6,307 bases of DNA from Bacteroidales bacterium (lineage in GTDB: Bacteria > Bacteroidota > Bacteroidia > Bacteroidales > UBA932): positions 1 to 6,307 of the forward strand of contig JAGCCD010000061.1 of NCBI GenBank assembly GCA_017651785.1, read 5' to 3'. Under the pieces are notes generated by a model. It saw nothing but the letters and a program-made list of their open reading frames with translations. It made no database searches and was not told the origin of the DNA. The position numbers were made by a program, and so were the translations under genes. Below, piece after piece: positions 1-5,945 of the stretch (positions are counted from its first letter, which is position 1; each line of letters begins with the position of its first letter).

Positions 1-170
1 ACCTGTACCTGGGGCTCAAGCAGCAGCTCTACGCTGTCACGCTCTCCGCGGATGAAGGGGGACATACTGGCGCCCTTTGTGCTTATGACCACCGAATGTC
101 CCTCCTGGAGCATCCGGGTCACCTCTCCCAGCATAAGGGCGTTGGGTATGACTCTCTTGACCGTGTTCAT
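1..170 (-). CDS. S24/S26 family serine peptidase, N-terminal part (3' end beyond window)
   Basis: Reading leftwards from the ATG at 170-168 gives 56 uninterrupted codons to the window edge, starting MNTVKRVIPNALMLGEV. Residues 32-47 (K-G-A-S-M-S-P-F-I-R-G-E-R-D-S-V) match the Ser-containing box of the LexA/UmuD/signal peptidase I superfamily (consensus G-x-S-M-x-P-x-I-x-x-G-D), with Ser35 as the expected nucleophile. The catalytic Lys or second box would lie beyond the edge and cannot be checked. No transmembrane anchor is visible before the Ser box, unlike a housekeeping signal peptidase I, so a cytoplasmic or specialised peptidase is more likely. The start codon overlaps the stop of the kinase-like gene in an ATGA motif (167-170), indicating translational coupling and a shared mRNA. 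Small stand-alone S24/S26 peptidases of this look occur in Bacteroidota beside PqqD-like and kinase-like genes (family knowledge). The substrate is unknown. Confidence 0.8.
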   Translation of the reverse strand, partial: MNTVKRVIPNALMLGEVTRMLQEGHSVVISTKGASMSPFIRGERDSVELLLEPQVQ

Positions 171-1063
171 TTAAGGACCTCTGCGGAGCAGACTTTTGCC
201 GCTTCCTCGTCCGGACGGCAGTCAAGGACGTAGCAGGGCGTGGTGGTGACGGCTTTCTCAAGCGTGGCGTGAAGGCCGTCGGCAATGTCGCGATGGGCCT
301 TGAAACCAGAGCACGACGAGTACAGCAGCGCGTACGACTCCAGCAGGCTGAGCCTGGTGATGAGGTTTTGCGGGCTGCGGCGGATACGTACAAAAGCGCC
401 CACCGGTGCCTGTACGTTGCGGTAGCAGGGGGTTTTGCCGCTCCACGGGGAGCCGTATGCCATTACGGTGCCGTCGGAAAGGACGCGTACTATGGGATTG
501 TCGTCGTTCATAAGCTCGGAGCCGGGAATGTAATCCAGCCAGAGCTGGCTGTGGGTGCTCTTTCCCGTACCGCTGCGGGCGAGGAAAAGGAACGCCTTGC
601 CGCTGTTGCTCACCATTGACGCGTGCAGCTCCAGTGTGCCCAGAGGGGCGGTGCGGAACGCGAACAGTAGCATAAGGGAATTGTTGATGCCGAAGACGGC
701 GTCGGACACACGCCTGTTGTCCAGATACAGGGTGCCGCAGGAAAAGTCTTCCGTGGCCACGAGGTGGGAGTAGCACGGGATGTCTTTGTCCGGCGACATA
801 TCGAACACCCAAAGGTTGTCTCCGTGGCTCAGGCGCACCACGGTCTCTCCCGGCTCAGTCTGCGGATCGTACAGCAGCTCAAGGGACCCGGGGCGCTCGA
901 AGGGCTCCTGGGACAGCCTTACGTCGAAGAGAGGTGAGCCTGCCTGCTCCGTTATGAACGGGTCGTACTGGGTGAGACGGGGCCACAGGGAACAGGTTTC
1001 CGTCATTGTGAGCGAGAAAACGTGCCCTGCAACCTTGAAATATCTGGTCATAAGTGTGTTCAT
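167..1063 (-). CDS. HprK/PEP-carboxykinase-fold P-loop kinase-like protein
   Basis: A 298-residue cytoplasmic protein with no signal peptide or membrane segment. A P-loop lies at residues 161-170 (L-A-R-S-G-T-G-K-S-T) with Lys168 and Ser169 as the phosphate-binding residues. A conserved-looking L-H-A-S-M-V strand precedes it (146-151), an acidic N-D-D-N-P motif follows (186-190), and Y-G-S-P-W-S-G-K-T-P-C-Y-R-N lies at 203-216. This order resembles HPr kinase/phosphorylase-like and PEP-carboxykinase-like proteins that Bacteroidota carry beside S24/S26 peptidase and PqqD-like genes. In lasso-peptide clusters, related HprK-like enzymes phosphorylate a precursor peptide; whether this one does so is inference. 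The first Gly of the Walker A motif is replaced by Ala162. The start at 1063 sits only a few bases from the putative promoter. The in-frame ATG at 1051 (Met5, M-T-R-Y-F) is an equally plausible start. Its TGA stop overlaps the peptidase gene start. Confidence 0.8.
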   Translation of the reverse strand: MNTLMTRYFKVAGHVFSLTMTETCSLWPRLTQYDPFITEQAGSPLFDVRLSQEPFERPGSLELLYDPQTEPGETVVRLSHGDNLWVFDMSPDKDIPCYSHLVATEDFSCGTLYLDNRRVSDAVFGINNSLMLLFAFRTAPLGTLELHASMVSNSGKAFLFLARSGTGKSTHSQLWLDYIPGSELMNDDNPIVRVLSDGTVMAYGSPWSGKTPCYRNVQAPVGAFVRIRRSPQNLITRLSLLESYALLYSSCSGFKAHRDIADGLHATLEKAVTTTPCYVLDCRPDEEAAKVCSAEVLK

Positions 1064-1067
1064 TGGG

Positions 1068-1099
1068 TTTGCAAAGATAAGAAGAATTCCTTATTTTTG
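1068..1099 (+). promoter_or_regulatory. Putative Bacteroidota sigma-ABfr-type promoter of the DUF4290-ftsK operon
   Basis: A -33 box TTTG (1068-1071) and a -7 box TATTTTTG (1092-1099, matching TAnnTTTG) are separated by 20 bp, within the usual 19-21 bp. Transcription would begin around 1103-1106, giving a short leader of under 20 bases before the ATG at 1123. The leader is A-rich (AAGTAAAAGAA) with no Shine-Dalgarno sequence, as is usual in this phylum. This is the only AT-rich gap of any size in the window. Confidence 0.7.
1072..1079 (-). promoter_or_regulatory. Putative -7 element (TATCTTTG) of the kinase-peptidase operon
   Basis: On the minus strand the bases read TATCTTTG, an exact match to the Bacteroidota -7 consensus TAnnTTTG. 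No TTTG is present 19-21 bp upstream (the expected -33 position reads AAAG or similar), so only half of the bipartite promoter is seen. Transcription would start a few bases before the ATG at 1063, giving an almost leaderless message, or about 15 bases before the alternative ATG at 1051. That favours the second start. Confidence 0.55.
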
Positions 1100-1122
1100 C
1101 TTTCTGACATCAAGTAAAAGAA

Positions 1123-1785
1123 ATGGACACTACAGACAACCCCGGACTGGAATACAATACCGAACGTGAAAGACTCGCCATGCCCGAATACGGCCGCAAC
1201 GTCCTCAAGATGGTGGAGCAGATGAAGGAGATACCGGACAGGGCCGCCCGCACGGAGCAGGCCAGGGCCATAATCAAGGTAATGGAACTCCTGAACCCAC
1301 AGGTGCGCCAGCTGGACAATTACGACCACAAGCTATGGGACCACCTCTACATGATAGCGGGCTTTGTCCTTGACGTGGACGCCCCCTACCCTTCTCCGGT
1401 AGAAGAAGAATTTCTCACCCGCCCCGTACCCCTCCCAATGAAGGGAGAGAAGATAAAAGCCACCCACTACGGCCGCAACATAGAGAAAATCATAGACTTG
1501 CTTGCCGCCGAGCCCGATGGTGAAATAAAGACCGAGATGATCCGTTCCCTTGCCACCTATATGCGCCAGCAATACCTCATCTGGAACAAGGACAGCGTAG
1601 CGGACGAAACCATTTTCGGCGACATAGAAAAGCTTTCCGAGGGCCGTCTCCGCATTCCCGAGGGCCTCAAGCTCCATCAGGTAAACTACGACAATTCCTT
1701 CGCCCGTCCGGGCCTTTCGCTCGGCCCCGGCAGCGGGCAGAACCGCAATAACAAACACCGCAAGAACAAGGGCCGCAGAAAATAA
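1123..1785 (+). CDS. DUF4290 family protein
   Basis: A 220-residue, apparently cytoplasmic protein without a signal peptide or membrane segments. The N-terminal half (Y-N-T-E-R-E-R-L at 11-18, P-E-Y-G-R-N at 21-26, and D-H-K-L-W-D-H-L around 68-75) matches the DUF4290 family as I know it from Bacteroidota. Its biochemical role is unknown. An internal repeat is visible: Y-G-R-N-V-L-K at 23-29 and Y-G-R-N-I-E-K at 116-122, with identities continuing at a constant offset of 93 residues to Met54/Met147. The C-terminal tail (about 204-220) is rich in Asn, Lys and Arg, probably disordered, and could bind nucleic acid or anionic partners (inference). The start at 1123 follows a good promoter directly. 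The TAA stop shares its last base with the ftsK ATG (TAATG), so the two are cotranscribed and probably translationally coupled. The link to ftsK hints at a division or chromosome-related role but does not prove it. Confidence 0.85.
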   Translation: MDTTDNPGLEYNTERERLAMPEYGRNVLKMVEQMKEIPDRAARTEQARAIIKVMELLNPQVRQLDNYDHKLWDHLYMIAGFVLDVDAPYPSPVEEEFLTRPVPLPMKGEKIKATHYGRNIEKIIDLLAAEPDGEIKTEMIRSLATYMRQQYLIWNKDSVADETIFGDIEKLSEGRLRIPEGLKLHQVNYDNSFARPGLSLGPGSGQNRNNKHRKNKGRRK

Positions 1786-4145
1786 TGAAAACACCCCGAT
1801 TCATAAGAAACTGGGACGAGAACCAGAGGGCTTCCGCAGTCAGGATACTGGGGCTGTGCGTAGCCGTACTGGCCCTCTTCGTCCTTGTTGCAACCGTGTC
1901 TTACCTCACCCACTGGAAACAGGACATGAGCTTCACCGCCGGAGAGCAGGTGGCCAACGCCGCCGGCTCCCTTGGCTACCGGACCGGCAAGTTCCTGGTG
2001 GGAGATTTCCTTGGCCTGGGCAGCCTCGCCCTCATCGTAATCCTGGTGGTCATAGCGGTCCGCCTCCTTACGGGCAAGTGGATACTCCCGCTCGGCCGCA
2101 CACTGCTCCTCACGCTCACCGGCGCCTTCGTGGCGTCGCTGCTGCTCGCCTACATAGGCCGCATCGCCGGCCTGTCAACTGCCTTCGGCGGCGGTCTGGG
2201 CGGCGCCTGCGGCGGCTACCTCACAGATTCCCTCATCCGCATCGTGGGATTTGTTCCAACAGCCCTCTTCGTCCTTCTTCTGGTTGTGGTCTGGCTGTTC
2301 ATAAGCTCCCCCTGGTTCAACGCCTGGCTTGGCAGCCTCTGGAAAAAAGACAAGCCCCAGGAGCCCGTAGTGGCCCCCGCATATGAAAAACCTGCCGTAG
2401 CGGCAGCAGAAGAGAAACCCGTCGTAAAGCCTGTTCCCGTTCGCAAGGCGCCCGTAAAGCCCGAGCCCGAAGCCCCCGCAAAGCCCGACAAACCCGCCCC
2501 GGAAGATCCCGGCAGCCTCACCATAGAGAGAGACGACACCCTTGACCAGGAAGTCCAGAAGGAACTCAAGCCCATCAACAACCGCCTTGATCCGCCGGAC
2601 GGCCTTCCCAAGTACAAGTTCCCCAGCCTCGAGCTGCTGGAGTCGCACAACGCCGGCAGGCACGAGGTGTCTACGGAAGAACTTGTCCGCAACCGCAACC
2701 GCATACGCGCCGCCCTGGCAAACTACAAGATACAGATAAACGACGTAACCGCCATCGTAGGTCCCACCGTCACTCTGTACAAGGTATATCCTGCCCCCGG
2801 CGTAAAGATAGCGGACATCAAGCGCCTTCAGGAAGACATAGCCATGTCTCTAAAGGCCAAGGGCGTACGCGTTGTTACGCTTGAGGACTCGGTGGGCATA
2901 GAGGTAGCCAACGACTTCGCCTCCATCGTCCCCCTCAAGGCCCTCCTGAACGACGACGCCTTCCGCCAGAGCAAAGCAGAACTCCCCGTTGCAATAGGCT
3001 ATACAATCACCCAGAAGGTCAAGGTGTTCGACCTGTCAGACGCGCCGCACCTCCTCATAGCCGGCGCCACCAAGCAGGGTAAGTCTGTGGGACTCAACGT
3101 AATAGTGAGCTCGCTGCTGTACAGCAAGCACCCCTCCGAGCTCAAGTTCGTGTTCATAGACCCCAAGATGGTGGAGTTCTCCTCATATGCCCAGCTGCTG
3201 CACCACTACATTGCCGTTCTGCCCGATGCCGTAGACGAGCAGGACGAGCAGGCGTCCGCCATCGTCAAGAAACCCAAGGACGCAGAGAAGATCCTGCGCT
3301 CCGTATGCATAGAGATGGACGACCGCTACGAGCTCCTCTCAAAGGCCGGCGTGAACAAAGTCACCCTTTACAACGAGAAATACTGCAACCACCACCTCCG
3401 CAGCGACCAGGGTCACCGTTACCTCCCCTACCTCGTGGTAGTGGTAGATGAGTACGCAGACCTAACCATGACCAGCGGCGGCGGGCCCGAGGCAAAGGCC
3501 GCCGGGCGCAGCATCACCGGTTCCATCATCCGCCTTGCCCAGAAGGGCCGCGCCGCGGGCATACACGTCATCCTCGCCACCCAGCGTCCTTCCGTAGACG
3601 TGATTTCCGGCCTCATCAAGAGCAACTTCCCTATGAGAATCGCCTTCAGGGTGGCCTCCAGGGTAGACTCAATGACCATTCTGGACGCCCCCGGAGCAGA
3701 AAAGCTCATCGGTAAAGGCGATATGCTCTTCTCTGCCGGCATAGACTCGGAGCGCATCCAGTGCGGCTACGTGAGCGGAGAAGAAATAGACTCCATAACC
3801 GAGTTCATCAGCTCCCAGCAGGGCTACGCAAAGAGCTACAACACGCCGTACTATCTGCCCGAGGTAGTGGAAGAATCTTCCGATGGCGGTTCCGGCGGCG
3901 GAGGAGACCTGGGAGACCTTGACGAGCGCTTCCGCGAGGCCGCCGAGCTGGTGGTTAACACGCAAAAAGCGTCAACTTCTTTCCTTCAGACTCGTCTCGG
4001 TATGGGATTTGCCAAAGCTGCACGTGTAATGGGTCAGCTGGAGGACGCCGGAGTGGTGGGACCCCAGGACGGAGCCAAGCCCCGCCAGGTCCTTGTCCCA
4101 GACCTCGCAAGCCTCCAGAGCCTTATAGATTCGCTGCAAAAATGA
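1785..4145 (+). CDS. ftsK: DNA translocase FtsK/SpoIIIE
   Basis: A 786-residue septal DNA pump that moves chromosome ends into daughter cells and activates XerCD-type dimer resolution. Four hydrophobic segments occupy about residues 18-41, 70-95, 101-128 and 153-174. A linker rich in Pro, Lys, Ala and Glu follows (about 190-245), then the alpha/beta motor. Walker A is G-A-T-K-Q-G-K-S at 427-434. Walker B is V-V-V-V-D-E-Y-A-D-L at 551-560 (Asp555, Glu556). The conserved A-T-Q-R-P-S-V-D-V-I segment is at 598-607. A Gly-rich hinge (701-708) leads to the gamma winged-helix domain (about 712-772), which reads KOPS-like orientation sequences in known family members. Length and domain order are complete and typical of Bacteroidota FtsK, which has a shorter linker than the E. 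coli protein. It overlaps the upstream gene by one base and the downstream LolA-like gene by four (ATGA). No damage is seen. Confidence 0.97.
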   Translation: MKTPRFIRNWDENQRASAVRILGLCVAVLALFVLVATVSYLTHWKQDMSFTAGEQVANAAGSLGYRTGKFLVGDFLGLGSLALIVILVVIAVRLLTGKWILPLGRTLLLTLTGAFVASLLLAYIGRIAGLSTAFGGGLGGACGGYLTDSLIRIVGFVPTALFVLLLVVVWLFISSPWFNAWLGSLWKKDKPQEPVVAPAYEKPAVAAAEEKPVVKPVPVRKAPVKPEPEAPAKPDKPAPEDPGSLTIERDDTLDQEVQKELKPINNRLDPPDGLPKYKFPSLELLESHNAGRHEVSTEELVRNRNRIRAALANYKIQINDVTAIVGPTVTLYKVYPAPGVKIADIKRLQEDIAMSLKAKGVRVVTLEDSVGIEVANDFASIVPLKALLNDDAFRQSKAELPVAIGYTITQKVKVFDLSDAPHLLIAGATKQGKSVGLNVIVSSLLYSKHPSELKFVFIDPKMVEFSSYAQLLHHYIAVLPDAVDEQDEQASAIVKKPKDAEKILRSVCIEMDDRYELLSKAGVNKVTLYNEKYCNHHLRSDQGHRYLPYLVVVVDEYADLTMTSGGGPEAKAAGRSITGSIIRLAQKGRAAGIHVILATQRPSVDVISGLIKSNFPMRIAFRVASRVDSMTILDAPGAEKLIGKGDMLFSAGIDSERIQCGYVSGEEIDSITEFISSQQGYAKSYNTPYYLPEVVEESSDGGSGGGGDLGDLDERFREAAELVVNTQKASTSFLQTRLGMGFAKAARVMGQLEDAGVVGPQDGAKPRQVLVPDLASLQSLIDSLQK

Positions 4146-4648
4146 AAAGGACAGTAATCATACTTTTGCTCGCGGCCGTGTGCCCGGCGCTTATGGCGCA
4201 AAACAGCACCGAGTCCCTGAGGCAGTTGCTGGAAGGCAACCGCGTCAGCTTCTCCTACGCCCTTTCGGTGCAGGAGAAGGTGCAGGTGCGTACCAACGGC
4301 ACAGCCCTCATAGACGGAGAATGTTACCGCATAAGCGGCAACGGACTGGAGATTTACTGCGACGGCGCCACCAAATGGACCGTAGACAGCCAGGCCAAGG
4401 AGGTTTATCTGGAGCCCTCCGACGGCACCAGGGAATTCCTCGCAAACCCCTCCGCCTGGCTTGAGCAGGTACACAACCTCACCGTAGGAGAAAAAGTTGT
4501 GAGCGGCGTATTCCGCGATCCTGCGGGCTCCGAGATAACGTTCCGCTTCACTTCAATCACAAGTTCGCCCCAAAGCGGCACAACTGCCGGCTTTACATTC
4601 GACACCTCCTCCCTCGGCTCCGGCTGGGTCATCACGGACCTGCGATGA
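4142..4648 (+). CDS. lolA: LolA-like periplasmic outer-membrane lipoprotein chaperone
   Basis: A 168-residue exported protein. The signal peptide M-K-R-T-V-I-I-L-L-L to A-L-M-A (1-19) predicts cleavage before Gln20, fitting signal peptidase I, with no lipobox Cys at the cleavage point. The mature part is rich in short beta strands: G-T-A-L-I-D-G-E-C-Y-R-I-S-G-N-G, then L-E-I-Y-C-D-G-A-T-K-W-T-V and E-V-Y-L-E-P. That is the strand pattern of LolA-type lipoprotein carriers, which shuttle lipoproteins from the inner to the outer membrane. Similarity to E. coli LolA is weak by eye. The assignment rests on the Bacteroidota LolA-like pattern and on the ftsK-lolA order, which also occurs in E. coli. 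It is shorter than many LolA proteins (about 200 residues). It overlaps ftsK by ATGA at 4142-4145 and mnmA by ATGA at 4645-4648. Confidence 0.8.
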   Translation: MKRTVIILLLAAVCPALMAQNSTESLRQLLEGNRVSFSYALSVQEKVQVRTNGTALIDGECYRISGNGLEIYCDGATKWTVDSQAKEVYLEPSDGTREFLANPSAWLEQVHNLTVGEKVVSGVFRDPAGSEITFRFTSITSSPQSGTTAGFTFDTSSLGSGWVITDLR

Positions 4649-5943
4649 AAGTCTGCGTGGGACTGTCCGGAGGTGTAGACTCCAGCGTCGCCGCCCTGTT
4701 GCTCAAAGCACAGGGCTTTGACGTTTTTGCCATGTTTATGCAGAACTGGCATAACACCGAGGGCACGCTCCACGGCGACTGCGAGTGGGAAGAAGACAAG
4801 TATGTGGCGGAGCTCGTGGCCCGCAAAATCGGCATCCCCTTCTATTTCGTAGACCTTTCGGCCGAATACAGGCAGCGCGTGGTGGACTATATGTTCGACG
4901 AATATGCCCACGGCCGCACCCCCAATCCCGACGTCCTCTGCAATAGCGAAATAAAGTTCGACGCCTTCCTGGGGAAAGCCCGCGAGCTTGGCGCCGACAT
5001 GGTGGCCACCGGTCACTACTGCCGCAAGCAGCAGGCCCCGGACGGCTCCTGGCAGCTGCTGGAGGGCATAGACCCGGGCAAAGACCAGAGCTACTTCCTC
5101 TGCCGCCTTGACCAGGAGCAGCTCTCCCGTGCCATGTTCCCCATCGGCGGAATGCTCAAGAGCGAGGTGCGCGAGCTGGCGGCCAGGGCAGACCTCCCGT
5201 CGGCGGACAAAAAGGACTCGCAGGGCATCTGCTTCGTAGGCAAAGTAGACCTGCCCGTGTTCCTTCAGCAAAAGCTCACCTCAGTAGAGGGAGACATCGT
5301 AGAGGTATTCGACGCCTGGTATGCGGATTCAGAAAAGTACGCCGTAGACGCCGCCCTTCTGGCCGCCAAGCAGCCCTGCGAGCTGAGCGACGAAGAACTG
5401 GAAGAGCTCTCCAAACCTCTGGACTACAGCAACATAGTATTTGAGACTGAAACCTATCGCTCCGGCAGGCATCACGTCAAGAAGACGCGCAACAAGCCCA
5501 ATCCTTGGGGTGTGGTTGCCGGCAGGCACGAGGGCGCGCAGTTCTACACCATAGGGCAGCGGAAAGGCCTTGGCGTGGGAGGACACGCGCATCCGCTTTT
5601 CGTCCTTGCCACAGACATAGAGCAGAATCGCATATACGTAGGAGAAGGAGAAAACCATAAGGGCCTGTGGCGCAGGGTTATGCGCATTGCCCCGGACGAG
5701 CTGCACTGGATGCGTGACAGCCTGGCTATGGCAGTCGGGCAGGAACGCCGCTGCCGCTGCCGCATCCGCTACCGCCAGGAGCTTCAGAACGCCGTACTGC
5801 TTATGCGCTCCAGCGGCCTGTTCGTAGTGTTCGACAAGCCCCAGAGGAGCATCACCCCGGGACAGTTCGCGGCATTCTATGCCCTGCCGGATCCATCAGA
5901 CAAATGGGACGCCCCCGAGCTGCTTGGCAGCGGAATCATCTGA
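4645..5943 (+). CDS. mnmA: tRNA-specific 2-thiouridylase MnmA
   Basis: A 432-residue cytoplasmic enzyme that activates U34 of Lys, Glu and Gln tRNAs with ATP and inserts sulfur relayed from a cysteine desulfurase, giving 2-thiouridine. The PP-loop S-G-G-V-D-S-S lies at 8-14. The catalytic pair is Cys99 (D-V-L-C-N-S-E-I-K-F) and Cys196 (Q-G-I-C-F-V-G-K), matching E. coli Cys102 and Cys199. Other landmarks are A-T-G-H-Y (121-125), D-Q-S-Y-F-L (147-152), T-I-G-Q-R-K-G-L-G (302-310) and the C-terminal barrel motif T-P-G-Q-F (404-408). The protein is about 65 residues longer than E. coli MnmA (near 368). The extra sequence lies mainly at about 217-293, between the second Cys and the G-Q-R-K-G motif, plus a few residues near 413-425. 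Bacteroidota MnmA proteins commonly carry an insertion here. The start ATG overlaps the lolA stop. All catalytic residues are present, so it should be active. Confidence 0.96.
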   Translation: MKVCVGLSGGVDSSVAALLLKAQGFDVFAMFMQNWHNTEGTLHGDCEWEEDKYVAELVARKIGIPFYFVDLSAEYRQRVVDYMFDEYAHGRTPNPDVLCNSEIKFDAFLGKARELGADMVATGHYCRKQQAPDGSWQLLEGIDPGKDQSYFLCRLDQEQLSRAMFPIGGMLKSEVRELAARADLPSADKKDSQGICFVGKVDLPVFLQQKLTSVEGDIVEVFDAWYADSEKYAVDAALLAAKQPCELSDEELEELSKPLDYSNIVFETETYRSGRHHVKKTRNKPNPWGVVAGRHEGAQFYTIGQRKGLGVGGHAHPLFVLATDIEQNRIYVGEGENHKGLWRRVMRIAPDELHWMRDSLAMAVGQERRCRCRIRYRQELQNAVLLMRSSGLFVVFDKPQRSITPGQFAAFYALPDPSDKWDAPELLGSGII

Positions 5944-5945
5944 TT

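Noticed and set aside
269..1169. Plus-strand open frames opposite the kinase-like gene
   Set aside because: They are antisense to a protein with clear P-loop and family motifs, start without promoters, and have low-complexity Arg/Ala-rich translations typical of shadow frames.
2341..2520. Lys-Pro/Ala-rich stretch in ftsK as a repeat or recombination-prone element
   Set aside because: The repeats are short and degenerate, and a Pro-rich linker between the membrane and motor domains is standard in FtsK.
4405..5271. Long open frame (288 codons) on the minus strand across lolA and mnmA
   Set aside because: It lies opposite two well-recognised genes, has no recognisable motifs or promoter, and is expected from GC-rich codon use on the coding strand.
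5904..5945. Earlier in-frame ATG (5904) for the lytic transglycosylase
   Set aside because: It would add 14 residues encoded inside mnmA ahead of a clean signal peptide (M-K-R-L-I-I-I-L) that begins at 5946.
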